Made by a program: the position numbers and the translations under genes. Shown one piece after another: positions 22,139 to 34,036 of a stretch of 64,000 nt of DNA. The notes beneath the pieces were generated by a model. The model saw only the letters and a list, made by a program, of their open reading frames with translations. It was not told where the DNA came from and made no database searches. Positions within the stretch are counted from its first letter, which is position 1, and each line of letters begins with the position of its first letter. This stretch comes from Wolfiporia cocos (lineage: Eukaryota; Basidiomycota; Agaricomycetes; Polyporales; Phaeolaceae): assembly GCA_029448655.1 (NCBI GenBank), contig JACCLO010000012.1:1550001-1614000 (forward strand), read 5' to 3'.

Positions 22139-22797
22139 GGACTTCAGTGCCAGAGATGTATCTTTAGAGACACGGCAGATGCATCTGGGGCACTCTAAGC
22201 AAAGCAGGCTGCGTAGATGCATCTGAATAAAATAAGATGCATCTGAGCAAGAAATACATGCGCAGAGGGTTCAAACACTTAACTCGGAATCAGCGAAGTC
22301 GTAACCTGTACCACTTTGCCAAATGGTCTTGGTATGCAGTCACATACTTGCCAATATGATCCCATTTAACATCCTCTCATCGCTGTAGCTTTTAATTGTC
22401 AAGTCATACCTTAAGTGTGATGTTTCATATTGCCCTGTAGGTAATTTGTAACAGCTTCCTCACCTCATTGCACAGAGATAAGGATTGTGGGATGCACCAA
22501 CAAAGAGATGCATCCTGAGCTCAAGGAACACCTGAGCTTACTGACATATGTTAAATTTTATTACAACCCTTATGATATCAATTTCTGACTATATATTTCT
22601 ACAAGATCTTTCTTTCTGAAGCCACTTTAGCTAAGTGGTTTCGGTTGCTGTTTTGCAATGTTCTCATGGTTGTTAGTTCGATTCCCAGTATATGACATTT
22701 TATTTTGGTACTAACGGGCACTTATCTCGATGACTTAGAGTGCCCCAGATGCATCTGCGGTGTCTCTAAAGATGCATCTGTGGCACTGAAACTCTTG
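22139..22797. mobile_element. TIR element with AGATGCATCT subterminal palindromes and tRNA-like cores
   Basis: Inverted arms of about 70 bp (22139-22200 and 22730-22797) share TTCAGTGCCA and TCTTTAGAGACAC with GCAGATGCATCTGGGGCACT. The 10-bp palindrome AGATGCATCT occurs at 22177, 22215, 22235, 22747 and 22770, with AGATGTATCT at 22154. Flanks TAACTATGAG (22129-22138) and TAATTATGAG (22798-22807) look like a 10-bp target duplication with one change. Inside are two head-to-head tRNA-like segments with A-box and B-box matches: minus strand about 22267-22333 and plus strand about 22617-22690. No transposase is present. Confidence 0.6.
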
Positions 22798-22807
22798 TAA
22801 TTATGAG

Positions 22808-23265
22808 CAGATACTATGCACGTGGTAATGGCAGGATCAAAGAGGACTGAGATATTATTTGCAGGATGGGTATATTAGTTGCAGGATGGTCATATTATTT
22901 GCATGACTAACAAGCACAGCAGTACTAATAGCAGTTACAAGATGCACAGCTTTAGCCAGTCCCTCAGAGAGCATGTAAAACAGGAGCTTGTGGATTCATG
23001 TACAACAGATTGGTTACAGCAACTGTAAGGGTTGAATGGCTTTGAAGTGAGGAGGACATCTATGACAGTACTCTGTTGAGTACAGGTGCCTGTACAGGAT
23101 TGGCTACTGCCCACTTTAAGTGCATGAAGCTGGGCATGCATAGTGTGGGAGGCATCTTGGAGCATGTTGTGGCTCCCATCTGATTCAGTAAGTCCCTTAC
23201 TTGATCTGGAAATGCCTTTCATCATACTAGTCTGTCATGTTTTTGGTCGGCTCTTGAATCTTGTC
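22808..23265. other. CpG-depleted repeat-derived spacer
   Basis: AT-rich with almost no CpG. A short degenerate tandem repeat of TTGCAGGATGG units lies at about 22855-22905. No gene is recognised. Confidence 0.4.
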
Positions 23266-23940
23266 TGTTATGGGTCATATACCCATTTGTTATATTTGAA
23301 TCACAAATATTTAATCAGCTGCACCAAGTTGCCTTGACTTGTTGTTTGTGCAGTATCATTCAGGGCTAAGTGGAGTGCTTAGCACAATATCCAATACTCA
23401 TTAGAGGATATAGTCAGTTCATTTGGTATCAAGTCTAAGGACTTGAGTAATATCCAATACTCATTAGAGGATATAATTAGTTCAGTGAGCAAGTTGTAGG
23501 ATAACTTGCCTAAGTCCAAGAAGTCAGTGTGCACTTCAAGGACTGAGTTGTTTTGGTGGCTTGAGAATATACTGAGCAAAGTTACATGAGTTTATATACT
23601 ATGCTGAGTATTTAGGGCTTTATGAGTTCCAGATGCCACTGCTACTATGTATGAGCTAGTCTGAAACATATGATAAATATACAGCGATACATCTGTAATG
23701 GTAGATTGGAATGATAGGGGTGTAGTGGCTGTGCACCATCAGTTAATCATATGATAAATATGAAATGATACTAGAGTTGAATCTGCCAGACCTGAAATGG
23801 TGATATCAAGCTAGTACAATCAGGGTTGAGCCTGATGAGACCATAAATGCCAGGGGTGTTGGTTGTGCAACAAGTCCCTGTATCGTATTCATCCAATGGT
23901 GAGTTCTGCAAGTGTTCGAAAAAATAACATAGCCGTAACA
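23266..23940 (-). mobile_element. Family A LTR, old copy (A7)
   Basis: Starts TGTTATGGGTCATATACCC and ends AGCCGTAACA, 675 bp, collinear with A3-A5 but heavily diverged and CpG-poor. No target duplication remains. Confidence 0.75.
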
Positions 23941-24440
23941 GATCCAGTGCTATGTGCATTCAGTGACCCACAAGACACTCCTCATGCCAACACATTTCTG
24001 ACTTCACAGCACCAGCTAATATCAGAAGTCATAGAGTAAAGTTGTAGGGTACATGTATATCTGTGCAGCATTGCCACAGATTTTTTAGAACTCATTTCTC
24101 ATTTAAATATTGCCAAATTACTCATTGATTCCGAGATCTCTCTTCAAGAAAGACACTTTCTTAATATGTTCCTATGTCATTACACACCCATGTATATAGC
24201 ATATAATTGATGTCTGCATTGGTTCACACGAAAATGTGACTGGAAGGCAGAAAACGTGTTGTGCTGATGCCTGCAGAGACTGCTGTTCAGAAATGTATCT
24301 ATTGACGTGCCCTCCTCCTTCTCATGTTCAATATACATTCTCACTGTGCCTTGCATGACTGTTTCTGAAATGAGCCTGCTGTTGCAGTATACAATCGCAT
24401 TTTGTCAAAGAACAAGAGTGTCTAACTGCAGCCATAAGTG
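23941..24440. other. CpG-depleted repeat-derived spacer
   Basis: About 500 bases with almost no CpG and only short frames. Nothing recognised. Confidence 0.4.
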
Positions 24441-24906
24441 TGTCACAGATTTCTCTGTGGCATGCAAGATTGCCCTCACCGAGGGTCAAACACACAGACT
24501 GGTGCGTAGCTAGCCACATGACTCATAGATCAGATCAAGCGTGTTGTAGATAGGGAGTGTTATGGTACGCCCGTCCCGCCGGGCCGCTCATGTGGTATGT
24601 AGATGGCATGCTATAGCGTGACGATTGTGATGTAGTGCATGTCCCCCTTTAGGGTGGGCCGCTACTGAGTAGTTACACTGCCTCTACATGTATATATACT
24701 GCGTTGTCTGGGGCTTACTCCCCAGACTTGTGATTCTCAATATATGGGCAATAGCCCTCCTCTCTGCTACCACTAGGCATGCACCCTTGAGCTCCCTCCG
24801 GTCACCATCAACGCTCGATGTCAGTGACATAGTCAACATCTATGTGGCATGGGGATTAGGACATAGGGATATAGGGGTTGATACGTACGTCTGGCAGTTT
24901 GTGTCC
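24441..24906 (+). mobile_element. Solo LTR, superfamily B (B6)
   Basis: Starts TGTCACAGATTTCTCTGTGG and ends GGCAGTTTGTGTCC, 466 bp, with the perfect target duplication AAGTG (24436-24440 and 24907-24911). It holds a TATATATA box near 24689 and a perfect hairpin GTCTGGGG/CCCCAGAC (24706-24713, 24720-24727; loop CTTACT). Confidence 0.88.
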
Positions 24907-25547
24907 AAGTGCATCTAACTGCAACTACAAGCACATCTAACCAGCCACAAACATGTCAAGGACCAATGACTTAGACAATTGCTGAAATTGGGCTCATACC
25001 AGATGATTAATTGCTATATCTAGTATCATTAGTGCTTTAGGAGGGATTGTTGTCACTAAATAACATGTTCATGGTAAATACACATGGATTTGAACAGTTT
25101 GCAGCCAGTGCATCACTAGAGGAAGCTCATTTGGCATATGGGAAAGTGTCATGCAGGGCTTGCAGGTCTTGCCACTCCCCACAATGAACTTGACCTGTGA
25201 CATCTTATACAGTGACCCACAAGACTGTTTCCAAGATTGCTTGTCTTGGATTATGAGGCCTATATCTCCTGTTTTAGTGCATCATTTCAATGATACATGG
25301 CTCATAAGAAAGCTATTCTTATGGGATTTAGAATGAGCCCAATTTCATGATTATGTAATTATTAGCTCCCGATATATTCAAATATATTGGAGGTCACTCT
25401 TGGAAATTGTGGTGCATAATTCAGATAGTATACATCCCATGTTTCTAGTACTTGGTATATCCTTCCTTTACCTCCAACACCTCCTGAACCCTTCTAGGCA
25501 TACTCTCAATTGAGTTCTGACACACAGCCTTGTCAATGGCCTCCCAT
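24907..25547. other. CpG-depleted repeat-derived spacer
   Basis: AT-rich, CpG-poor, no recognisable gene. One phrase (GAGCCCAATTTCA near 25334) also occurs near 6772, so the sequence may belong to a dispersed repeat. Confidence 0.35.
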
Positions 25548-26681
25548 TGTTATGGATGGAATATCCATTCAGCTATGGTAGCCTGAATGAGTTACTTAGT
25601 GTGTCAAGTCATGCACTACTTATCAAACTGTGGGGCTAGTACCAGAGAGTCAGAGTCTCAATATACAAGTGAGAGCTTAGTTTCCTAAGTTTGAGAACAA
25701 GTATAAGATCCTTGTAATTCAACAAGGTCAAGCTGAAGAACTTGGCCAGTATGTACATTGGATTATATACCACTAACTGTTGATTGGGGTCATAGTGTCC
25801 TTAGTACTGCTACTACTATGTCCATAAGGTTAGTACACTACACTGACTGAGAAGAAGGTCACAGCTGAGTGCGACAGGGGTTGAAACACAAGAACGACTG
25901 TGGTTGGACACCCAAGTATGTGCTAGAACATGATACAACTGGAACATATGGGGTATAGGGTGCTGAGACCCTATGGTGAAACACAAGATATTGGCTAGAA
26001 CCTGATACAAGAAGAACATATGGGCATAGGGCATTGGTTGAGGAACAGGGACCATGAAAGTCATGGTCATGGAGGTTGCAGAGGTTGTGGAGGCTGTGAA
26101 GGTCAAGAAGGTTGTGGTTGCAGAGGTAATGGAGGTTGCAGAGGTTGTAGAGGTTGTAGTTGCAGAGTCAAAAAAAAGAAATACTACATGGTTCTACCAT
26201 AACACCCATTCCTTCTCCACTCTTCTCACAACTCTGCTTTCTGAATGTCCTTCCTCACCTGGATTGCTGCTCCACTGCCTTGGTTCTGTATGGAGGTGAG
26301 TGTCAATTTGGGTTCCTTGCAAAGCCAGACTACTTGATGACTTGACATTATGCCAGAGTTCTTCCAGTTTGTGAGGCAGGCTATTTGTAGCATAGTATGG
26401 ATGCTGGAGTACTCAATGTATCCAGTGCCAGAATTCTCAGTTGAGCTGGCTGTGCTGATAGCTGGGTCAGAACTTCTGATAGCATAGCATAGAGGATGTG
26501 CTTGTTGAAAGGTAGTAGTTGCATGGAGATTGGTGGAGATATTTTGGCTTTCTTTACATTGCATTTGCAGGTTGAACCCAGTAGAATCATGAGTCTCCAG
26601 GCACAGGTTGTGTACACAACAAGTCCCTGTATCATACTCGACTAATGATGAGCCCTGCGTGCATTAAAAATAATTGTAACA
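25548..26681 (-). mobile_element. Old family A LTR, disrupted
   Basis: Left end TGTTATGGATGGAATATCCATTC; family A core (TTTGAGAACAAGTATAAGATCC...CAACAAGGTCAAGCTGAAGAACTTGG) at 25690-25745; right end TAATTGTAACA at 26681 after the CAAGTCCCTGTATCATACTC signature. About 800 bases of foreign sequence lie between, including a G/T-rich minisatellite. No matching target duplication. Confidence 0.55.
26068..26166 (+). repeat. GAGGTTGCAGAGGTTGT minisatellite
   Basis: Imperfect tandem 9- and 18-base units of GAGGTTGCA / GAGGTTGTG over about 100 bases within a CpG-poor region. Confidence 0.7.
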
Positions 26682-27788
26682 AGTGGGTATAAGCCCCCAG
26701 CAAGACAGTTAAGAGGTAGAGTCTTTGACATTGCAGCATAGTCATACAATGAAGTAGCCAGATAGGATGCACAGGGGGCAAGCCACAACACCTAGAATAT
26801 TGAGTCTGATGAACACACCTCAGACTACATCACAATATACACATAATCTGCACTACTTATTATCTATATCTACCCAGTCAGAAGTCAGGTGGCAACCTAG
26901 ATGATCAAATGGTGCTAAATGATCCAGGAAGCACTAGACAGTGCTAATATTGTGGCAATGTGTCCACATCCACATTTCCAAGTGCTGTGGATTATCCTAG
27001 CAGAGATGTCAATATATTTTGTGACAGTGCCACACAGGTGCTCAAGCATCACATGATAGTTTCCTTATGGGCCTACAATATTGCACAAGAGCACATGATC
27101 ATGGGAATAGCTTATATAAGCATTGCCTCAAGTGCTGGACTGTGTCACAGAAAACATGTGACAATAAATATCCTTTGATTATGACACAAGTGAGTACTTA
27201 CTGAGTTATGAGCTTGAGTTCTGTGAGTAAGGTCAACTTAAAGTGGTATGAGCAAAAGGAGCCAAGGCTCTACTGATAGCAGGTACTAACAAGGTGAATA
27301 GAACTGGGGACTTATCACCCAGTTGTCCCAGCTTATATATGTACATGCTGTACAGGGCCTTTAATATCCTAGAGGTCCCTATGGTACCATATGGCTAAGC
27401 TGGTAATGGCAGAGCCCATAGAACTTGATATTTATGGCTAATAAGGCTGTACCATTAGCTATTAGGGCACAAAGTATGCCCAAACCTTGACCGAGATTTG
27501 GTCCACTGACATTTTGGTTATGACATATTCTGGTATCAGTGATTGGTAATGTCTCATGATGAGTCTAGAGCCAGAGGCATGATCTGTGATTATGCTATCT
27601 GATAAGATAATGTGGTGTGTGGCAAGTATTCTAAGTTGTATATAAGGTTCACTTCAAGCTGTAATAAGTGTCTTTATAGGTGTAGAAATTGAAGAATAAT
27701 TCATAACAAATTGGAAAAATGGGTAGAAAACCTGATAAATTTGTGACAGATTAATACTAAGAAACACCATGCAAAACAGAACATGGAG

Positions 27789-27849
<61 letters not shown>

Positions 27850-28457
27850 AAGTGTGGGAGCTTGAACTGCATAAGTAGCAGGACCCTCATTAATGAATAA
27901 CTCATCAATGTGTGCCTTTTGGCTAAGTGGTTAAGCTGTCATGGTTTGTAGTGCTAGGGGTTCAGTGCACATGCTATGACAGACTGTATAGTCACAAGCC
28001 ACAAGTCACAAGACTTTGCCTAAGGTTATGGCTATACTCTAGGCCTAATGGATTAGGTCATGGACCCTGGGCATGGTGTCACAGATTTTCTTGCTTACAT
28101 AATTTTGCTAGTATTTCTTCTGTTTTATTCTGCATTATTTGACCTTATCCTGTAGTTATCCATATGTTACATTTGCTGCTGCTCATGCCAAACTATCTCT
28201 TGTACTTATCCTTATCTATTTCTCAAGTCATGCTGTACCATCATCAATAGATACCACAACATTCCAAGGTGTGCAATTACAACTTGTCTGATGAAAACCA
28301 ACAACAGTGCAGCCAGCTCACATCAACCATCAAGAACTGTCATATGCTTGATGGGATGGAAGAGGCATTTGAGAGGGTACACACATATTTCAGATTGAAT
28401 ATGCAAGAGATGGACTAACTGGCTGTTGCAGTGGATGGCAGATTGTCACAGAACATT
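26682..28457. other. CpG-depleted repeat-derived region with a (CA)n tract and tRNA-like sequence
   Basis: No gene. A (CA)n microsatellite lies at about 27797-27847. At 27905-27968 TTTTGGCTAAGTGGTTAAGC (A-box-like) and GGGGTTCAGTGC (B-box-like) are spaced as in a tRNA, so this may be a tRNA relic or SINE head. The remainder is AT-rich with almost no CpG. Confidence 0.45.
27797..27847 (+). repeat. (CA)n microsatellite
   Basis: About 25 uninterrupted CA dinucleotides. Confidence 0.97.
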
Positions 28458-29515
28458 TGGACATCCTGACGCAGTTATACTACGACGTACGGCTTATGCC
28501 CTAGGACCGAAGGCGCAATGCCTAAGGATGAGACGTCCTAGTGGCGCTGGCTTAGGCGGACTAACTTAGCATATGCCAGACTAAGAAGCTTAGCTAGACC
28601 AGCAGAGCACGCAGAGGGAGTGTGAACTGTGGGACACGCCCCAATGTCGACAATAACCAGACTGAGGTTGTAAGACCTCAGTCGCTAGCTTATATACATG
28701 TCAGATGCACCGTACTACTGTAAGTACCGACCCTAAACTAAAGGTCCGTGCGCAGGCGCTGTGACGCCGCTGACTAAGCTATGGTCAGGTCCCTGTAACG
28801 TGACAACTAAGATATGGAAGGATAACCGCTACACTACTCAACAGCCTTAACACGTGACTAGATACCAAGAGGACCGGGGTTCGACCCCGGGGGAATACGC
28901 TGTCCCAACGTCAGGTAGAAAACCGTGACACATCCCTTACAGGCTAGAGGAAGCGCCCCTAGGTGCGGGGCTAAGTCTTTATCACTCCTGTTTCCCATAA
29001 GTTGCCCTATGTTATCTTATCATGCCACCTGACCTGTAGATTAGCGCTGTAGGGTAGCACACGCCTCAGGTACTCACACCACGGTCACATGTAGTGTACA
29101 TAGCGCCCCTAGTCACATGGCTCCATAGTTACGGCACACAGGCCCGGTACTTTAGGGCTAGGCTAGTAGTAAAGTCGCTCATGTATATAACGTACGACAA
29201 GATGGAGCTTACTCTCCATCTTGAGGATTCTAGACAATGGGTGAAAGCCCCTTTCTGCTTAACCTCTCTGTGTGCTGGCCGCCCCTGTCGCCCTGACACA
29301 CTTGCACTCTTGTACATGCTAGTCTGGGCATGTCGACCTAGCGGTAGCCGTACCCATGTGGAGTACCCTTGGTACTCCCGGTGGACTACTATCAGTAGTC
29401 CCACCTGGGCCGTGGTTTATGCGCAAAGTTCACCGCTGCTTAGTCTACCTGTGCCTGAGGGCACTGTTTGAGTCCCCAGCTGGGCTGGTCCCACAGACGT
29501 GAGTAGTCTGTGTCA
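28458..29515 (+). mobile_element. Superfamily B LTR, interrupted by solo LTR C1
   Basis: TGGACATCC (28458-28466) joins after C1 to CTTACAGGCTAGAGG... and runs to CAGACGTGAGTAGTCTGTGTCA (29515). TATATAA is at 29184-29190, followed by a perfect 10-bp hairpin CAAGATGGAG/CTCCATCTTG (29198-29207, 29214-29223; loop CTTACT). The outer target duplication is not identified. Confidence 0.75.
28467..28930 (-). mobile_element. Solo LTR, C1 (superfamily B/C/D/E)
   Basis: TGACGCAGTTATACTACG...AAAACCGTGACA on the plus strand, 464 bp, with the perfect target duplication CATCC (28462-28466 and 28931-28935). It is CpG-rich and so recent. In LTR sense it has a TATATAAGC box and the hairpin GACTGAGGT/ACCTCAGTC (28660-28668, 28675-28683). 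On the plus strand CCGGGGTTCGACCCCGG (about 28876-28892) mimics a tRNA T arm with a Pol III B box. Confidence 0.92.
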
Positions 29516-31121
29516 CAGATGCTTATTGTGTGATTGACAATCACACAGCTGTAAATGCAAGAAGGTCAAGGACAAGATCAACATGGATGAAATTGTGAAG
29601 GAGCAGGTCAATGGGATCTTGACTGACACAGTAGAAGCACAGCTTGGAGCAATTGCTAAGCTCAACAAACCAATGTCATGATATTATGTGAATGTTTTTT
29701 GACTACTCATATGCTGAGACTTACATAGTGTTCAACTGCCCCACACTGCACTATACTCTTGCTGGCCCTGTTCAACCGGGACATTGTATCATGTTGATCA
29801 ACCCTATGCCCTCTGTTCTATACTTATCAGGCTTCTAGCCATCTTCTGTGTTTAACCACAAATTATATTATGTTTTAGCCACCATTGCACCCAACTGCAA
29901 CATTTGTATCTATTAATTGTACAATGGTAGGGTAGATAACTCCATGGACTTAGTGGCAGCAGTACCAAGGACACTATGACCCCAAATACTTGATAGTGGT
30001 ATCAACCTTCTGTATATACTGGTCAAGCTCTTCAGCTCAACCTTGTTGTCTTAACAAGAATCTGTCACAGTTTGTGACAACTTTGTTTTGCTCATAGCAC
30101 CTTAACTATGAGTCTCCAGCTCATGGGACATATACCACTGGACTCACATTGTTGAGAGCTTCCAGATGAGTATAATACCATATTAAGCGCCCATATAAGC
30201 AATGGGTAGCCACATGAGACAGCTACCTAAGTGAAGCATGTCGCACTTTAGGTGCCCATGTGACATAGTGGTCATGTGATGCTAACATAAGGGATAGGTC
30301 GTTATCACTAGATACGCAGTGTATTGTGTAACTTCTAGTCATCTGGCCCAGTTCTCAGCCTTGTCTAGACTCAGTCTGAACTCTATGAGGTCATAGGAAG
30401 GGTTAGGTTAGGTGTTGATGTCATTTGGTCTAGGTCCATGGTCTGGTCATGGGCATGGCCAGGCTTGTGTACCACATCAGTAGTGTATAACATTCATTGG
30501 CTAGTCAGTGACCAATCTGAATTAGTGCATTGGATATTAGCTACTGTGGCTGAGAGTGACTGGGGACCTTTACTAGTCCCTGGGGTATTGACCTCCATGT
30601 ATATAAACTGGCTTGCTGAAGCACTACAAGTCTCAGCTTGTTCTATCTCTGGATCTGGAAATAGCCTACTTCATCTCTGCATATTTGCCCGCTGTGCTTC
30701 TTGTGCTGCCTCAGGGCTTGGAGGTGAGTTGCAATGGGTTTGTAACAGGATCTTATATTTGCTCTCAAACTTGGGTGACCAAGCTCTACAAATATATTTG
30801 AGTTCTAGCTCTCAGGCAGTGACCTTAGAGTAGGCTAGTGTGCTACTTGCTGTGCTAAATATCTTGCCCAGATATTTAGTTTAACAGATACTCAATCCAT
30901 AACAACCAATGGTGCTTGTTGAAAATGCTATGAGACCTGAGGGTTGTAATGCTGGTAAGTACACTTGATGACATGTATCAACAGCTCTTCAGCAACCATG
31001 TCAATTGCTGGGCATTAGTCTGTTGACCTGGAGAAGCTCAGTAGTGATGACAACAGTGGGTCCAATGCCATTCTGCTGATGATAAAGCCCATCATGAGGT
31101 TCAGGACAGTGCTGAGTTTGT
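29516..31121. other. Repeat-derived region; short gag-like and family A fragments
   Basis: At about 29551-29682 a plus-strand frame reads CKCKKVKDKINMDEIVKEQV and ends at TGA, a fragment of unknown origin. 30004-30075 carries a family A core (CAAGCTCTTCAGCTCAACCTTGTTG...AACAAG). The rest is low in CpG with no recognisable gene. Confidence 0.4.
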
Positions 31122-31122
31122 C

Positions 31123-31160
<38 letters not shown>

Positions 31161-31458
31161 AGACTGGGCCAACCCCCACATGCAGCAGTGTATGAAGCTT
31201 GTGGCCAACCTGTTTAATGAAGACCACAAAGAGATGTGTGATGCAATATTGAAGGACTGTGATCTTTCCAGGTTCATGAACCTAGCCAGCAGTGAAGGTG
31301 TGAGCAACAATCCAGCAAGGAATGGCCCTGACAACCAAAAGAAGGACCAAGTCGTCTTTGAACTACCTAAGGATGAGACTAAGCTAGGTGACAGCACATT
31401 CGATGCTGACAAGACTCTTGGTGAGGATGACATGTTCAAAGATATTGACCTTGTGTGA
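31060..31458 (+). pseudogene. Repeat-associated ORF with an Asn homopolymer
   Basis: In one frame: HSADDKAHHEVQDSAEFV, a run of about 13 Asn encoded by a (CAA)n microsatellite (31122-31161), then KDWANPHMQQCMKLVANLF, continuing to DDMFKDIDLV and a stop at 31456-31458. The Asp/Glu/Lys-rich tail has no recognisable domain. It lies in CpG-poor transposon sequence, so it is probably a decayed transposon or gag-like protein. Confidence 0.3.
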
Positions 31459-32247
31459 AAGCAATATCTGGAGTATCTGATGTATTCAGAGCTGGCACTA
31501 CATGAGATGCAAAAGTGTTGGACTGTAAGTTATAACCAGGACCCAGGTGGCCATTGACTGACATTGAGCAAGCAAGTAAGAAATGCCAAGCATACACCCA
31601 TGATGAGGAGAAGCAGGAGAGGCAGTGGGAGAACTAACATTTGCTTTGACATGGGTATGTGCAATGGAATGTCATTCAATGTGATTACTGACTTTATTCT
31701 GCAGCTGGGAGTAGCATATACTCTGGCTTGATCTTGAGGTTTTCATGGTTATAAGCACAGGCAAGGTGTTCAAATGTCCAAAACACCAGTGCAGTTACTA
31801 GTGAGTAATTTGCATGCCACAAGGAAGGTTTGCAAATAGCACTGTCCAGAGCATCCAAAGTGACAAATGTCCAGAAGCACTGTTTGGAGGATTGCTGCAA
31901 ACATGACTACTATCTCACACTCAAGGAGGAAAATGATGGCCTTCACAATGAGAAGGGCAAGAAGAAGAGGAAACACATGTCCAAAAAAAGGCAGTGGCAA
32001 TGTGAAGATATGTCATGTAGTCATTGCAGGGAATAGAACAATGCACATTGGTGAGCAGAGAAAGTGCAGCACACAGGGATGGAGATCTTAGACAAGGAGT
32101 ATTAACCTGAGGCATGCACAATTGCATGAATGCCAAGAACAAAGAAAGGTGCAAAGGAGGTTCCATTGAGCACACTGGTGCCAGGTGTGTGGCAAGCTCA
32201 TGTGTTGCATTATATGCTAAGTGGCTCTTAGATGGGACTAACAGACT
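31459..32247. other. CpG-depleted repeat remnant
   Basis: Several short frames on both strands with Lys/Arg-rich translations but no alignable domain. Likely decayed coding sequence of a transposon. Confidence 0.35.
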
Positions 32248-32679
32248 TGGTAATCAATTATATTTGAGTCTGCAAATATAGATGTTCAACGCCAAGTCCA
32301 AAGGGCTAGTGCCTCATCCAATATCCAGTCTATAGTTCTAGGATATGTGGGCTCAAAAGACAAGTCTTGAGGTGACTCACCTAAGTCAGAGAAGTCAAAG
32401 GGCACTTTGAGGACTTTGTGTCTAAGGCTCACAGATATACCAAGCATAGTTTCCTATGTTTGAGAACAAGTATAAGACTATTGTTATTACAACGAGGTCA
32501 AGCTGAGGAGCCTTGACCATAGTCACATGAGTTTATACACTACACTGAGTATCTAAGGTCCTATGTTTCCCAAAAGTCACTGCTACTAAGTACAATCTAA
32601 TCTGAAATGTATGATAGGTATGCAGTGATGAATCAGTAATGATAGATAGGAGTGATAGAGAATGTGGCAGTTGAACACC

Positions 32680-33199
32680 TGACACAGACAAGTGTCATCC
32701 CACAACTGCCCACGCCCTATCTCCCCTAACCCTTCTCCCCCTACACGCCACCTTTCAGATACCAGAGGTCCCCAGTGTACTGAAGTTGCAGTAAGAGGGG
32801 TAGGCCAAAGGCACTACAGTGTGGTCGAGGTGTGGCGGCTAGTAGACGGGTAGACGCAAGCAGACGAGGAGTTCCCAAGTAAGGGGGCCTAAGCCCCAAT
32901 GTCGAGATTAAAAGGTCTGAGGTAGTAACGCCTCAAGACCCTACGTTATATACATTGTGAGGGAGCGCGGTAATCATAAGTAACTACCCTTGCCCTAAAG
33001 TGCATGGCCTGTGCGCATGCGCCTAAACGATCACGGTACCTTGGAGTACGTAAGCGCATCACATGTATAGTAAGGTAGCCGCGCGCTAGCTACTTGGAGA
33101 TACGCGCCAGTTAGGCGCGCACCTTTCGGCAAATCCCTAGGTCGTGAGTTCGACCCCCGGTAATCGCATATGAGGGAAAATCACAATGAAATCGTGACA
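32680..33199 (-). repeat. 3' LTR of element D
   Basis: 520 bp. It has an inverted TATA-type box (GTTATATACATT, about 32946) and a TATA-proximal stem GGTCT-GAGG/CCTC-A-AGACC with one bulge (about 32914-32940). The last 20 bases in LTR sense fold as TGACAC/GTGTCA. Confidence 0.8.
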
Positions 33200-33546
33200 T
33201 TACCCCTTCCTTAGATTCAACGTCCTCGTTGATGAACCTAAGCTTCGTCCTAATGAACCTGGAGCAGGGTCCATGTTAGAACTTGGTAGGTCGTCGCTTT
33301 TGTGGCTGGGGTCACAACTCCCAGCGCTTGTTAGCGATCCTATTGAACAGAGAGGGGCGGTGTAGAGACACGGGGCAAGTCCTGATGGATCCTAGTTCCT
33401 AACGCACCGCTAGTAAGGCACTTCTGGCCCACCCAGCAGTCCATGCCGTCCTGTTACAGACGTTGCCGGCTACGGCACATGTTGAGGTACCCAAGTACGC
33501 GAGTAGTTCGGGTCGACCCTAAATTAGTGTGTCGCACCTAAGTTTG

Positions 33547-33825
33547 TCACTCTGGTACCCCGGTTAGGGGTCTTGAGGTTTGGAGGAAGAGTCGACCGCC
33601 TTGGGATGGGTCGCCTTCCTTTGTCGCGCGAGGGCGTCGTTGCTTTGGCGAACGTCGTCCTTTGGAGATGGTCTCGTCGGATGTGGGGTTACGCCGAGGC
33701 GCTTCACATACCCACCGACCATCTTTCTGCCGCCCAGGGACGTAGTACTTACGAACGTACCAATTGAAGTCCCCGCTACCTCCATTGATTACGAACGTAC
33801 CAATTGAAGTCCCCGCTACCTCCAT
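33547..33825 (-). pseudogene. Coding remnant inside element D
   Basis: A minus-strand open frame of 92 residues reads INGGSGDFNWYVRKYYVPGR, then QKDGRWVCEAPRRNPTSD, without a known domain. Its upstream end overlaps a 40-bp tandem duplication. A relic of a gag or leader protein is possible; function unknown. Confidence 0.25.
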
Positions 33826-33828
33826 TGA
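33749..33828 (+). repeat. Two exact tandem copies of a 40-bp unit
   Basis: TTACGAACGTACCAATTGAA followed by GTCCCCGCTACCTCCATTGA is present twice without change (33749-33788 and 33789-33828). Exact identity suggests a recent local duplication inside element D. Confidence 0.97.
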
Positions 33829-34023
33829 TTAGGGGGCGGGCTTTGGTTTTCATTCCGTCGTCGGTGTCGGCGATTCGTCGCCATGACAACGCTTATGTGG
33901 GGGCAGGCATAAGACTGCCGACCTCCTCTTGAGGGAGGCTGCCCCGCCGCGTCGTCAACACCTAGACGTAGAAACCTCTCGGTCCCCAACGCATATGTTC
34001 AGCGAAGAGAAGGGAGAGTAAAT

Positions 34024-34035
34024 AGAACCTTTATT
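34024..34035 (-). promoter_or_regulatory. Putative self-priming binding site of element D
   Basis: In element sense AATAAAGGTTCT begins one base after the 5' LTR end (34037). It is an exact 12-nt reverse complement of AGAACCTTTATT at 34226..34215, which starts 33 nt after the start of the LTR TATA box. No tRNA-type PBS beginning TGG is present at this site. Confidence 0.7.
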
Positions 34036-34036
34036 A

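Noticed and set aside
22152..22780. Regularly repeated AGATGCATCT considered as a CRISPR-like or regulatory array
   Set aside because: Spacing is irregular and mirrored at both ends. It is better explained as subterminal repeats of a TIR element in a eukaryotic genome.
27654..27908. Frame with alternating Val-Cys run
   Set aside because: Translation of the (CA)n microsatellite.
31015..31439. Minus-strand frames with long Val or Leu runs
   Set aside because: Products of the (CAA)n tract read in antisense; not coding.
33573..33807. Plus-strand frames across the D interior
   Set aside because: Opposite to the element's orientation and overlapping a tandem duplication; no domain.
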